Source: Legionellaceae bacterium (GTDB taxonomy: Bacteria > Pseudomonadota > Gammaproteobacteria > Legionellales > Legionellaceae). Taken from it: a DNA stretch of 64,000 bases. The notes beneath the pieces are model-generated. The model made no database searches. It was not told the DNA's origin and was given only the letters and a program-made list of their open reading frames with translations. Location: assembly GCA_020831865.1 (NCBI GenBank), contig JAFIFT010000004.1, positions 1 to 64,000 of the forward strand, read 5' to 3'. Made by a program: the position numbers and the translations under genes. This document shows positions 48,801 to 58,366 of this stretch, piece by piece (the first letter of the stretch is position 1; the number at the start of each line of letters is the position of its first letter).

Positions 48801-49151
48801 TTAGATAGTGTGGTGCAACTCATCCTGCAAATTTTTATCTATCCGACGCAGGCGGTCGTTTTTAAAATGTAAAACCAGATAACGCTTCTCCAGCCGTCCA
48901 GCTCCTTTGCGCCAGGTGTAGACATAGTCCCAGCGATCATTATTGAACAAAGGGCTTAACATACTGCTGCCCATCAAGATAGCCACGTCCTGTTTCGGCA
49001 TTCCCAGGTGCAAACGATCAATTTTATGCTGCGGAATCAGGTTGCCCTGTTGCACAATGCGCCTTGAAAAATCGTAGGAGGCACAATGGGTCAGCAACAG
49101 GGTGAGCAGCAACCCACTGAAAACTCGTAAGCCAGAAATTAAATATCGCAT
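48801..49151 (-). CDS. bamE: Outer membrane assembly lipoprotein BamE (SmpA/OmlA)
   Basis: Lipoprotein of the BAM beta-barrel assembly machine, 116 residues from the ATG at 49151. The signal peptide ends in lipobox LTHC (C23). The mature part has QGNLIPQHKIDRLHLGMPKQDVAILMGSSML...DRWDYVYTWRKG, the SmpA/OmlA domain. Longer frames to 49202 add residues before the signal peptide and are rejected. Divergent from fur, a pairing also seen in pseudomonads. Confidence 0.93.
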   Translation of the reverse strand: MRYLISGLRVFSGLLLTLLLTHCASYDFSRRIVQQGNLIPQHKIDRLHLGMPKQDVAILMGSSMLSPLFNNDRWDYVYTWRKGAGRLEKRYLVLHFKNDRLRRIDKNLQDELHHTI

Positions 49152-49274
49152 TTTTTTGCCTGTATCCGAAAATTTCGCCATAATAGCATGGAAAATCAGC
49201 AATGGTATACCCGTGACAGCCGGTTTCCGCTGCTGAGCAAGATCTTCTTATCCGTATAACTGACAGGAGCCACT

Positions 49275-49691
49275 GTGGAAGACGAGAGCCAACAATTAAA
49301 ACAGGCTGGATTGAAAATAACCACGCCGCGCCTCAAAGTATTACAGATTCTCGAACACTCGCAAGAGCATCACTTAAGTGCGGAAGCCATTTATAAGGCC
49401 TTGTTAGACAAAAATGAGGATGTCGGCCTGGCAACGGTGTACCGGGTCTTGACCCAGTTTGAAACTGCCGGCCTGGTCATCCGACATAATTTTGAGGGGA
49501 ATCACGCCGTCTATGAACTGTGCCAGGGCGAACACCATGATCACCTGGTCTGCGTGAAGTGTGGCCAGGTCGAAGAATTTATCGATGAAATCATCGAGGA
49601 ACGACAACGGCAGATTGCCGAACAGGCCCAGTTTAAAATGACCGATCACGCCCTGAACATTTATGGTCTCTGTCGCCATTGTCAGGTATAG
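49275..49691 (+). CDS. fur: Ferric uptake regulator
   Basis: 138-residue metalloregulator with an N-terminal winged helix (LKQAGLKITTPRLKVLQILE...HLSAEAIYKALLDKNEDVGLATVYRVL) and a C-terminal dimer domain with metal sites in GEHHDHLVCVKCGQVEEF and the final CRHC. The start is a GTG at 49275, with AGGAG five to six bases upstream. It should repress iron-uptake genes when bound to Fe(II). The feo operon in this window carries a good Fur box (61116-61134). Confidence 0.97.
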   Translation: MEDESQQLKQAGLKITTPRLKVLQILEHSQEHHLSAEAIYKALLDKNEDVGLATVYRVLTQFETAGLVIRHNFEGNHAVYELCQGEHHDHLVCVKCGQVEEFIDEIIEERQRQIAEQAQFKMTDHALNIYGLCRHCQV

Positions 49692-49778
49692 CAGAACGTT
49701 ATGCCCAGGCGGATTCCACTTTCACACTGTGGCAGAATCTGGTTCTGATATTTGACACCACGTAACAGAGGAGAGAAT

Positions 49779-50675
49779 ATGGGGCAGCAGCATGCACCAC
49801 ATCAGCCACCGGCGCATTTTAACCGGGCATTCCTCATTGCCACGGTCGCCAACAGTGTCTTTGTCCTTGTGCAAATTTTTTATGCCCTCTATGCCAACTC
49901 CACCAGCCTGTTGGCTGATGCCATTCACAATCTGGGCGACGTTGTCGGTCTGATCCTGGCATGGACAGCCAACAGTCTCATGCAGCGCAAACCCACTGAT
50001 ACCAGCAGTTTTGGTCTGAAAAAAAGCTCTATCATGGCCGCACTGGCCAACGGGACTTTATTAATTTTTAGCTGTGGCATCATTGCCACAGAAGCCTTGT
50101 ACAAATTTCTGCACCCTGAACCCATCCATGCACTGCTGGTGATTATCGTTGCGACGCTGGGTATTATCGTCAATGGGGCAACAGCGGCCTTGTTTCTGCG
50201 CGGACAAAAGGACTTAAATATTCACGCCGCCTTTTTGCATTTGTTCTATGACGCCTTGATCTCTGCCGGCGTAGTGCTGGCCGCAGCCCTGATGTATGTG
50301 ACCGATTGGCTCTGGCTTGATCCCCTTGTGGCGTTCATGATCGCCTTTATCATTCTGAAAGGCACCTGGGCTTTGTTCCGGGACAGCCTGCGTCTGATGA
50401 TGGATGCCGTTCCCCGTGATATTTCTCTGCAACGGGTTCGGGAGCGTTTACTGGCCGTACCCGGGGTCACGCAAGTACATGACTTGCATATCTGGGCGCT
50501 CAGCACCCGCGAAAACGCCCTCTCCGCTCATCTGCTCATGCCAACCGATACCAAGCTTTCCGATCCCCAACGACAGATGCTGGTCGACGAATTAAAGAAA
50601 AACCACCGCATTCAACACGTCACCCTGCAGATTGAGCATGAGCCCGGATATTGCGAAGCCTACTGCACCCCGTGA
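49779..50675 (+). CDS. Cation diffusion facilitator, zinc exporter type
   Basis: 298-residue CDF/ZitB-like metal/proton antiporter with six helices. Metal-site residues are in LLADAIHNLGDVVGL (HxxxD) near residue 40 and HLFYDALISAGVVL near 140. The cytoplasmic C-terminal domain from about 200 has HDLHIWALSTRENALSAHL and a terminal CEAYC. The ATG at 49779 follows AGAGGAGAGA, a strong ribosome site; the frame to 49752 is not needed. Zinc efflux helps survival in macrophages; that is inference. Confidence 0.92.
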   Translation: MGQQHAPHQPPAHFNRAFLIATVANSVFVLVQIFYALYANSTSLLADAIHNLGDVVGLILAWTANSLMQRKPTDTSSFGLKKSSIMAALANGTLLIFSCGIIATEALYKFLHPEPIHALLVIIVATLGIIVNGATAALFLRGQKDLNIHAAFLHLFYDALISAGVVLAAALMYVTDWLWLDPLVAFMIAFIILKGTWALFRDSLRLMMDAVPRDISLQRVRERLLAVPGVTQVHDLHIWALSTRENALSAHLLMPTDTKLSDPQRQMLVDELKKNHRIQHVTLQIEHEPGYCEAYCTP

Positions 50676-50711
50676 TCCGGAGCTCACCCAATAAAGTCGT
50701 GACGACAGCCT

Positions 50712-53297
50712 CTAGGGCTGCGCAAGGCTTTTATGTACGATCTCCGCCAGATCATTAGAGAGCGTATGGCGTGACAAGGTCTGCAAGACGCCTTGTATTT
50801 TCGCTTGCCGCAACGGATCATAGCGCTGCCAGCGTGTCAACGGGCTTGCCAGACGGGCCGCGATTTGGCTGTTGAGCGGATCCAATTCCAGCAGAATATC
50901 CTGCAAAAAAGCATAGCCACTGCCATCCAGCGCATGAAAATGCTTGGGATTGGCACTACAGAATGCCCCCAACAGGGCGCGCACTTTGTTGGGATTTTTC
51001 AAACTGAACGCCGGATGCGACATCAGGGCCTGTACGCGCTGCAGGCTGTCTGGCTGATCGGCACCAGCCTGCACACTAAACCATTTATCCATGACCAGCG
51101 CATCCTGCCGCCATTGTTTTTCAAAGCGGGCAATCGCTTCCTGGCCGGCATCGGTGGCTTTGGCATTGGCCAGCAAACGAAAGGCGCTCAATTGATCCGT
51201 CATGGTTTTAGCCTGCTGAAATTGCCGCTGACACAGAGCCAGACTCTCGGCTTCCTCTGCGCACATCAACAAACTCAAGCAGGTATTACGTAATTGACGA
51301 CGTCCGAAAGCCCGACCGTGGATGGCATGATCTTCCTGTTGCCAGAGTTGCTCATACAGGGGCAGCGCCTGCCGATAGACATGTCCTGCCAACTGAGCCC
51401 GACTAAACTCCCGCACCCGCTCCAGCACATCCACGTCCACTACCGGCAACAAATTGGCCATTTCTTCAAAACCGGGAATCACCAGCAAACAGGCACGCAG
51501 AGCTGGCGCCAAGCGTTCGTCGAGCATAATCAGGGCAAAGGCTTCCAGGAGTTCCGGAGGGATGTGCCAAACCCCCTGCGGCGCGTCATAGCAGGGACGC
51601 ATGGCGGCAAAAAACAGACGTTGCGCGGCGTCCCATTTGGCAAAACCATCGGTCTCCATACGCAACAGGGCCAATAGCTGCGCATTACCGGGCTGCCAGT
51701 CCAGTTGCACCGGCGCGGAAAAATCGCGCAGCAAAGACACGACCGGCTCGCCCGGCAATTGGCTGAACTGAAAGCTGGCTTGCGTGTCTTTCAATTCCAG
51801 GATCTCCTGATCCAGGGCAATTCTGGCACCACTTTGGTCAAAAAGGGCGAACCGAATCGGGATATGAAAAGGCTGTTTCTCCTGACATTCCGGCGTTGGG
51901 CGGCAGCTTTGCGTCAAGCGAAGGCTCAGAGTGCCGTCGGCATACTCACTCTCCACCCGGACCTGCGGCGTGCCCGCCTGGGTGTACCAACGCTTGAACT
52001 GGCCTAAGTCAATCTGGTTGGCATCCTCCATGGCGGCAACAAAATCATCTATGGTCACCGCTTGCCCATCGTGCCGTTGAAAATACAAGTCCATACCGCG
52101 ACGAAAACCAGCCGTCCCCAGCAAGGTCTGTTGCATGCGGATAATTTCTGCCCCCTTATTGTAGACGGTCGCCGTATAAAAGTTATTGATTTCCTCATAG
52201 GATTCCGGGCGTACCGGATGGGCCATGCTGCCGGCGTCTTCGGGAAACTGGCTGGCACGCAGCATCCGGACATCCTGAATACGATTTACGTCCCGAGATT
52301 GCATATCGCGGGAAAACTCCTGATCACGGAACACGGTCAACCCCTCTTTCAGGCTCAGTTGAAACCAATCGCGGCAAGTGACCCGGTTTCCGGTCCAATT
52401 ATGGAAATATTCATGTGCCACTACGCCCTCTACCGCGGCAAAATCCTGATCGGTAGCGGTATCGGGGCGGGCCAGAATATATTGGGTATTAAAAATATTC
52501 AGCCCTTTGTTTTCCATCGCCCCCATATTGAAATCACTCACCGCCACGATCATAAAAATATCCAGATCATATTCCAGACCATAGACTTGCTCATCCCATT
52601 GCATGGCGTTTTTCAAAGACTGCATCGCATGGGCGCACTTGTCTTCATTGCCCGGTTCCACAAAAATACGCAACTGCACCTTGCGGCCGGAACTGGTGAT
52701 ATAGCTGTCATCAATAGCACGCAAGTCGCCTGCCACCAGCGCAAAAAGATACGACGGCTTTTTAAACGGATCATGCCATAAGGCCCAGTGGCGGTTATCC
52801 TCCTCCTCACCCTGCGCAAGCAAATTGCCGTTGGAAAGCAAAACCGGATACTGGCTTTTGTCGGCGCTGATGCGAGTGGTAAAGGTGGATAAGACATCCG
52901 GTCGATCGGGGTAGAAGGTGATCCGCCGAAAGCCCTCGGCCTCACATTGGGTACAAAAGAGCGCGTGGGAACGATACAGACCGGAAAGCTGGCTGTTGTT
53001 CTGCGGATAAATGCGGGTACCGATAGCCAGCTCACATTGCTGTGGACAGTCATCCACGATCAGATTACCCTCTTCCAGCCGCCAGGCATCTGCTGGCAAA
53101 GGGGTACCATCGAGTGTAATCTCGATCAGTTCCAGGTCATCCCCATACAGACATAAGGCGCCGGCCTGCTCACGCTGCAAACGCAGCTTACTGTTTACCA
53201 CAGCATACTCATCAAATAAATCAATGGCCAGATAGGTGGTCAGCACCGTGACATTGGGTTTCTGATAGTCTTTCAGATAAATGGTTTTGCTGGACAT
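50712..53297 (-). CDS. pepN: Aminopeptidase N (M1 family)
   Basis: Cytoplasmic zinc metallopeptidase of 861 residues (E. coli 870) that removes N-terminal residues from peptides. The exopeptidase motif GAMENKGLNIF is near residue 255, and the zinc site HEYFHNWTGNRVTCRDWFQLSLKEGLTVFRD (HExxH plus E) is near 292-322. The DUF3458 Ig-like and helical C-terminal domains follow. It probably feeds amino-acid catabolism. The upstream region holds MITE-like element B (53352-53454), about 55 bp before the start. Confidence 0.97.
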   Translation of the reverse strand: MSSKTIYLKDYQKPNVTVLTTYLAIDLFDEYAVVNSKLRLQREQAGALCLYGDDLELIEITLDGTPLPADAWRLEEGNLIVDDCPQQCELAIGTRIYPQNNSQLSGLYRSHALFCTQCEAEGFRRITFYPDRPDVLSTFTTRISADKSQYPVLLSNGNLLAQGEEEDNRHWALWHDPFKKPSYLFALVAGDLRAIDDSYITSSGRKVQLRIFVEPGNEDKCAHAMQSLKNAMQWDEQVYGLEYDLDIFMIVAVSDFNMGAMENKGLNIFNTQYILARPDTATDQDFAAVEGVVAHEYFHNWTGNRVTCRDWFQLSLKEGLTVFRDQEFSRDMQSRDVNRIQDVRMLRASQFPEDAGSMAHPVRPESYEEINNFYTATVYNKGAEIIRMQQTLLGTAGFRRGMDLYFQRHDGQAVTIDDFVAAMEDANQIDLGQFKRWYTQAGTPQVRVESEYADGTLSLRLTQSCRPTPECQEKQPFHIPIRFALFDQSGARIALDQEILELKDTQASFQFSQLPGEPVVSLLRDFSAPVQLDWQPGNAQLLALLRMETDGFAKWDAAQRLFFAAMRPCYDAPQGVWHIPPELLEAFALIMLDERLAPALRACLLVIPGFEEMANLLPVVDVDVLERVREFSRAQLAGHVYRQALPLYEQLWQQEDHAIHGRAFGRRQLRNTCLSLLMCAEEAESLALCQRQFQQAKTMTDQLSAFRLLANAKATDAGQEAIARFEKQWRQDALVMDKWFSVQAGADQPDSLQRVQALMSHPAFSLKNPNKVRALLGAFCSANPKHFHALDGSGYAFLQDILLELDPLNSQIAARLASPLTRWQRYDPLRQAKIQGVLQTLSRHTLSNDLAEIVHKSLAQP

Positions 53298-53351
53298 CTT
53301 CTGTTTCTCCTTACACCGCGGTGATGGCAGTATAGCCTGATTTCAATCTCG

Positions 53352-53454
53352 CTGGACTTTGGCCATTGTTGTAAAATTGGCTAAAAACCCATCTTTACGA
53401 ACATTAGCGAAGACGATATTTTTTACCCTGTTTTCAAAAATGGCCAAAGTCCAA
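53352..53454. mobile_element. MITE-like element B, longer copy (103 bp)
   Basis: Terminal inverted repeats of about 20-24 bp: left CTGGACTTTGGCCATTGTTG, right end complementary through 53431-53454, with two or three differences. Exact 5-bp direct repeats TCTCG flank it (53347-53351, 53455-53459). The middle (about 53380-53430) has no coding capacity. Same ends and same duplication length as the 39-bp copy at 43917-43955. It lies between divergent pepN and prkA. Confidence 0.78.
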
Positions 53455-53505
53455 TCTCGGGCTTATCTGAAAATTTTATTAAAATTACTAATACCTTATC
53501 AATTT

Positions 53506-53515
53506 TGACTATACT
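53506..53515 (+). promoter_or_regulatory. Possible sigma-S-type promoter for prkA-yeaH-spoVR
   Basis: TGACTATACT at 53506-53515 has an extended -10 with upstream TG and the CTATACT core favoured by RpoS. No convincing -35 TTGACA is 16-18 bp upstream, as is common for such promoters. It would give a leader of about 90 nt before the prkA ATG. The yeaGH genes of E. coli are RpoS-dependent, which makes this reading reasonable. Confidence 0.4.
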
Positions 53516-53609
53516 GAAAATAAATAACAAGCATTCCATCAGACATCTGTATCGAATGCCATATCATAAAACCGCGTTTATCGACGGTTCTGCTGCAAAG
53601 GGGGCAACC

Positions 53610-55541
53610 ATGAGCACATCCGATTTTTTGGAACACTACACACGTCGTTATGTGGATAATAAAGAAGAGGAACTGAGTCTGCAAGACTATCTCGAATTGT
53701 GCCGGACTGATCCCTCCGCCTATGCCAATCCGGCTGAACGTCTGCTCATGGCCATTGGTGAACCGGAACGCATTGATACCCGCCAAGATCCAGTCCTCTC
53801 TCGTATTTTTTCCAACAAAATCATTCATCGCTATGAGGTGTTCAAAGATTTTTATGGCATGGAAGAGCCCATCGAACAAATTGTCGGCTTCCTCAAGCAT
53901 GCCGCCCAGGGACTGGAAGAAACCAAACAGGTTCTCTATTTATTGGGACCGGTCGGGGGTGGTAAATCGTCGCTGGCAGAAAAGTTAAAAGACCTGATGC
54001 AAAAAGTACCTTTTTATGCCATCAAAGGTTCGCCGGTCTTTGAATCCCCGCTCTCCCTCTTTGATTTGGAAGAAGATGGCGAGCTTTTATACGAGCGTTT
54101 CGGCATCCCCAAGCGCCATTTGCGCATGGTCTTATCCCCCTGGGCGGTCAAACGGCTACAGGAGTTTAACGGGGATATCAACCAGTTTAAAGTGATCAAA
54201 ATCAAACCCTCCCGCCTGCGCCAGATTGCCATTGCCAAAACGGAACCCGGTGATGACAACAACCAGGATATCTCCTCGCTGGTGGGTAAAGTCGACATCC
54301 GTAAACTGGAAGAATTTTCCCAGGATGATCCTGACGCTTACAGCTTTTCTGGCGGCTTATGCCGCGCCAACCGCGGCCTGCTGGAATTTGTCGAGATGTT
54401 CAAAGCCCCTATTAAAGTCCTGCATCCCTTACTGACGGCAACACAAGAAGCCAACTACAATGCCACCGAAGGGCTGTCGGCCATTCCCTTTGAAGGGATT
54501 ATTCTGGCGCACTCCAATGAATCGGAATGGCAAAGTTTTCGCAATAATAAAAATAATGAAGCCTTTATTGATCGCATTAACATCGTCAAGGTTCCCTATT
54601 GTCTGCGGGTATCGAAAGAACGGCAAATTTATCAGAAATTAATCGACAACAGTTCGCTGACCACAGCGGCCTGTGCCCCAGGTACCCTCAACATGCTGGC
54701 ACAGTTTTCGGTCTTAACCCGTTTGAAAGAGCCACAAAATTCCAGCATTTACTCCAAGATGCGGGTCTATGATGGCGAGAGCCTCAAAGATACCGACCCC
54801 AAGGCAAAATCCTATCAGGAATACCGCGACTTTGCCGGCGTCGATGAGGGGATGAGTGGCATTTCCACCCGTTTTGCCTTTAAAATTCTGTCGAAAGTGT
54901 TCAATTTTGATCAAAGTGAAGTCGCCGCCAATCCGGTGCATCTGCTCTACGTACTGGAACGCCAAATTGAACAGGAGCAGTTTCCGCAGGAAGTGCATGA
55001 GCGCTATCTGAATTTTATCAAAGAATACATTACGCCCAAATATATTGACTTCATCGGCAAAGAAATTCAAACCGCTTATCTCGAGTCCTATTCCGAATAT
55101 GGCCAAAATATATTTGATCGATATATCACCTATGCCGATTACTGGATTCAGGATCAGGATTACCGTGACAGCGATACCGGTGAAATTTTTGATCGGGCGG
55201 CCCTGAATCAGGAGCTGGAAAAAATTGAAAAACCGGCTGGCATCTCCAACCCCAAGGATTTTCGTAACGAAGTGGTGAATTTCGTGCTGCGCGCCCGAGC
55301 CAATCATCATGGTAAAAATCCGGTTTGGAACAGCTATGAGAAATTACGCTCGGTGATTGAGAAGAAGATGTTTACCAATACCGAAGATTTGCTACCCGTG
55401 ATTTCGTTTAATACCAAAGCCTCGGAAGATGAGCGCAAGAAGCATCAGGAATTTATTGCCCGCATGATGGACAAAGGCTACACCGCCAAACAGGTGCGTT
55501 TACTTTGTGAATGGTACTTGCGCGTACGCAAGTCGCAGTAG
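53610..55541 (+). CDS. prkA: PrkA-family serine protein kinase (YeaG)
   Basis: 643-residue AAA+-like kinase (E. coli YeaG 644). The N-terminal PrkA AAA domain has Walker A GPVGGGKSSLAEKLK near residue 112; the C-terminal PrkA kinase-like domain follows after about 395. RVYDGESLKDTDPKAKSYQEYRDFAGVDEGMSGISTRFAFKIL is a conserved block. The ATG at 53610 with AAAGGGGG upstream gives the usual N-terminus MSTSDFLEHYTRRY; the upstream in-frame part contains the likely promoter. It is first gene of an operon with yeaH and spoVR and works in stationary-phase and stress adaptation in other bacteria. Confidence 0.95.
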   Translation: MSTSDFLEHYTRRYVDNKEEELSLQDYLELCRTDPSAYANPAERLLMAIGEPERIDTRQDPVLSRIFSNKIIHRYEVFKDFYGMEEPIEQIVGFLKHAAQGLEETKQVLYLLGPVGGGKSSLAEKLKDLMQKVPFYAIKGSPVFESPLSLFDLEEDGELLYERFGIPKRHLRMVLSPWAVKRLQEFNGDINQFKVIKIKPSRLRQIAIAKTEPGDDNNQDISSLVGKVDIRKLEEFSQDDPDAYSFSGGLCRANRGLLEFVEMFKAPIKVLHPLLTATQEANYNATEGLSAIPFEGIILAHSNESEWQSFRNNKNNEAFIDRINIVKVPYCLRVSKERQIYQKLIDNSSLTTAACAPGTLNMLAQFSVLTRLKEPQNSSIYSKMRVYDGESLKDTDPKAKSYQEYRDFAGVDEGMSGISTRFAFKILSKVFNFDQSEVAANPVHLLYVLERQIEQEQFPQEVHERYLNFIKEYITPKYIDFIGKEIQTAYLESYSEYGQNIFDRYITYADYWIQDQDYRDSDTGEIFDRAALNQELEKIEKPAGISNPKDFRNEVVNFVLRARANHHGKNPVWNSYEKLRSVIEKKMFTNTEDLLPVISFNTKASEDERKKHQEFIARMMDKGYTAKQVRLLCEWYLRVRKSQ

Positions 55542-55577
55542 CTATCAGATTGCAGGCCAAAACCACAAGGATTGCCT

Positions 55578-56843
55578 ATGTCGCAGTTAATTGACCGTCG
55601 TCAGAATACGGCAGCAAAAAGCGTGGTCAATCGCCAACGTTTTTTACGCCGTTTTAAAAATCAAATTAAACAGGCGGTATCCGATGCCGTCGGTAAGCGC
55701 AGTATTACCGAAATTGATCGTGGAGAAGAGATTACCATTCCGGCCAAAGACCTGCATGAACCTCGTTTTCATCATGGCAAAGGCGGCCGGGTCGAACGGG
55801 TTTTACCCGGTAATGATCAATTTATCAGTGGCGATCGCATCAAGCGTCAGACGCAGGAAAAAGGGCAGGGCAGCGGTTCACAGGCGAGCCAGGATGGTGA
55901 AGGCGAAGATGATTTTGTCTTTTCGCTGTCGCGCGAGGAATTTTTGGAACTGTATTTCGAAGACCTGGAGCTGCCGGATCTGGTACGCAAAGAATTGGTA
56001 CAAATCAAAAACTGGCAAACGGTTCGCGCGGGCGTGACCACCAGTGGTATTCCCACCAACATCAATGTCGTGCGCTCCATGCGGCAGGCTGCTGGCCGGC
56101 GCATGGCGCTGGCTGCTCCGCATCGGCGGCGTCTGCAGGAAGCCGAGAAGGAATTGGCAGAACTGCTGCAGCACGGTGAGCACGAAAAAGTGGATGTCCT
56201 GCGCCTGGAGCGCGATATTGCCTTTTATCGCAAAAAAATGAAAGCCGTCCCTTTTATTGATACCATCGATCTGCGTTATAATCATCGTATCCGCATCCCT
56301 GCGCCTTCTACTCAGGCCGTGATGTTTTGTATCATGGATGTCTCAGGCTCGATGGATGAAGCGAAAAAGGATATTGCCAAACGCTTTTTCATTCTGCTGT
56401 ATTTATTCTTGACCCGTAATTATGAAAAAATCGAACTGGTGTTTATCCGTCACCACACCTCCGCCAAAGAAGTCAATGAAGAAGAGTTTTTCTATTCCCG
56501 TGAAACCGGCGGCACGGTGGTGTCCAGCGCATTGGAATTATTACATACGGTCATAGAAGCCCGCTATCCCACTTCCGCCTGGAATATCTATGTGGCACAG
56601 GCCTCCGATGGGGATAACTGGAATGCAGACTCCCCCTATTGTCAGGAACTGTTACAGGAAAAAATCATGCCCAAGTTGCAGTATTTTTCCTATATTGAAA
56701 TCATGCCACGCCATCATCAAAGCTTATGGGAAGTCTATCAACAGGTGCAATCCCATTATCCGAATTTTGCAATGGAGAATATAGACTCCATTCATGAGAT
56801 CTATCCGGTGTTTCGTGAATTATTTAAAAGGAAAAAGGCATGA
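55578..56843 (+). CDS. yeaH: YeaH/DUF444 von Willebrand-like protein
   Basis: 421-residue protein of the YeaH (UPF0229/DUF444) family. N-terminal QLIDRRQNTAAKSVVNRQRFLRRFK is a family signature; the VWA-like domain has a MIDAS-type motif DVSGSMDEAKK near residue 255 (FCIMDVSGSMDE). The middle segment (about 95-125) is rich in G, S, Q and E. It is thought to partner PrkA. The ATG at 55578 has AAGG seven bases upstream. It overlaps spoVR by 4 bp (ATGA). Confidence 0.94.
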   Translation: MSQLIDRRQNTAAKSVVNRQRFLRRFKNQIKQAVSDAVGKRSITEIDRGEEITIPAKDLHEPRFHHGKGGRVERVLPGNDQFISGDRIKRQTQEKGQGSGSQASQDGEGEDDFVFSLSREEFLELYFEDLELPDLVRKELVQIKNWQTVRAGVTTSGIPTNINVVRSMRQAAGRRMALAAPHRRRLQEAEKELAELLQHGEHEKVDVLRLERDIAFYRKKMKAVPFIDTIDLRYNHRIRIPAPSTQAVMFCIMDVSGSMDEAKKDIAKRFFILLYLFLTRNYEKIELVFIRHHTSAKEVNEEEFFYSRETGGTVVSSALELLHTVIEARYPTSAWNIYVAQASDGDNWNADSPYCQELLQEKIMPKLQYFSYIEIMPRHHQSLWEVYQQVQSHYPNFAMENIDSIHEIYPVFRELFKRKKA

Positions 56844-58360
56844 GTAAAAAAGAGCCTATTTCAACCGGCGCCGACTGGAATTTCGAGCTGATTCAACGCT
56901 ATGATCAGGAAATCAGCCGGCTTGCCCATGAGTTTGGGCTGGATACCTACCCCAATCAAATTGAAATGATCAGTGCCGAGCAAATGATGGATGCCTATTC
57001 CTCCGTTGGCATGCCTATTGGCTATCACCACTGGTCTTTTGGCAAACATTATGTGGGCGTGGAAAAAAGTTACCAACGCGGGCAAATGGGCCTAGCCTAT
57101 GAAATGGTGATTAATTCCAATCCCTGTATTGCCTATCTCATGGAAGAAAATACCATTGCCATGCAGGCACTGGTTATTGCCCACGCCTGCTACGGGCATA
57201 ATTCCTTTTTTAAAAATAATTATCTTTTCAAAATGTGGACCTCTGCCGATGCCATCATTGATTATCTGGTGTTTGCCCGCCAATACATCAGTGAATGCGA
57301 AGAGCGTCACGGCATCGATGCCGTTGAAAACATACTGGATTCCTGCCATGCGCTCATGAACTATGGGGTTGACCGTTACAAACATCCGCAGGCGCTGTCG
57401 CTGCAGGAAGAAAAAATTCGCCAACAGAACCGGGAAGCGTATTTACAGACCCAGGTCAATGAACTCTGGCGCACCATTCCCCGGCAAGAAAGCCAGGATG
57501 AACAGAGCAAAAGCAGTGCCTTTCCGGCCGACCCCCAGGAAAACATCCTCTATTTTATTGAAAAAAATGCCCCCTTGCTGGCACCCTGGCAACGGGAAAT
57601 TGTACGGATCGTGCGCAAAATCGCCCAATATTTTTATCCGCAGGGGCAGACCAAAGTGATGAATGAAGGCTGGGCCTGTTTTTGGCACTACACCCTGATC
57701 AATGCCCTATACGATGAAGGGCTGGTCACGGATGAATTTATGTTGGAAATATTGCAAAACCATACCAATGTCATTATGCAGGTTCCCTATAACAGCCCCT
57801 GGTATAACGGCATCAATCCCTACACCCTGGGTTACCATATGATGCAGGATATCCGCCGCATTTCCGAATCGCCGACGGAAGAAGATAAACACTGGTTTCC
57901 TTTTCTGGCCAACACCAACTGGCAGAGCAGTCTCGATTACGCCATGCGTAATTTTAAGGATGAGAGCTTTATCGCCCAATATTTATCCCCGCGTCTGATG
58001 CGGGAATTAAAACTGTTCCACATTATCGATGATGATCGACATCCTGAATTCATGGTGGCCAACATCCATGATGAGCAAGGTTATCAACAATTGCGCAGCG
58101 CCCTGGCAAGACAACACAATCTTGGCTATCAGGAGCCAGACATTCAAGTATTTTCGGTGGATACGGAAGGAGATCGCAGCCTGACCCTGCACCATCGGCA
58201 ACATCAGCGAGTACCCCTGTCCAATAATGTACAGGAAGTCCTCAAGCATCTGTATAGTTTATGGAAATTCCCCATTAAGCTGCAAAGTATTAACGAAAAG
58301 GAGGAAGTGTCCATGGAATATTATTGTCCTGCCAAAAGCAGCGAACCGCCACGAACCTGA
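56840..58360 (+). CDS. SpoVR-family protein (YcgB)
   Basis: 506-residue SpoVR/YcgB protein, close to E. coli YcgB (510). Family blocks include GADWNFELIQRYDQEI at the N-terminus, MPIGYHHWSFGKHYVGVEKSYQRGQMGLAYEMVINSNPCIAYLMEEN near 58-100, and VMNEGWACFWHYT near 273-285. The conserved histidines, glutamates and cysteines might bind metal. SpoVR affects the spore cortex in Bacillus; in Gram-negative bacteria it travels with PrkA and YeaH in a stress-response unit. It is the last gene of this coupled operon. Confidence 0.95.
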   Translation: MSKKEPISTGADWNFELIQRYDQEISRLAHEFGLDTYPNQIEMISAEQMMDAYSSVGMPIGYHHWSFGKHYVGVEKSYQRGQMGLAYEMVINSNPCIAYLMEENTIAMQALVIAHACYGHNSFFKNNYLFKMWTSADAIIDYLVFARQYISECEERHGIDAVENILDSCHALMNYGVDRYKHPQALSLQEEKIRQQNREAYLQTQVNELWRTIPRQESQDEQSKSSAFPADPQENILYFIEKNAPLLAPWQREIVRIVRKIAQYFYPQGQTKVMNEGWACFWHYTLINALYDEGLVTDEFMLEILQNHTNVIMQVPYNSPWYNGINPYTLGYHMMQDIRRISESPTEEDKHWFPFLANTNWQSSLDYAMRNFKDESFIAQYLSPRLMRELKLFHIIDDDRHPEFMVANIHDEQGYQQLRSALARQHNLGYQEPDIQVFSVDTEGDRSLTLHHRQHQRVPLSNNVQEVLKHLYSLWKFPIKLQSINEKEEVSMEYYCPAKSSEPPRT

Positions 58361-58366
58361 GCTCGT

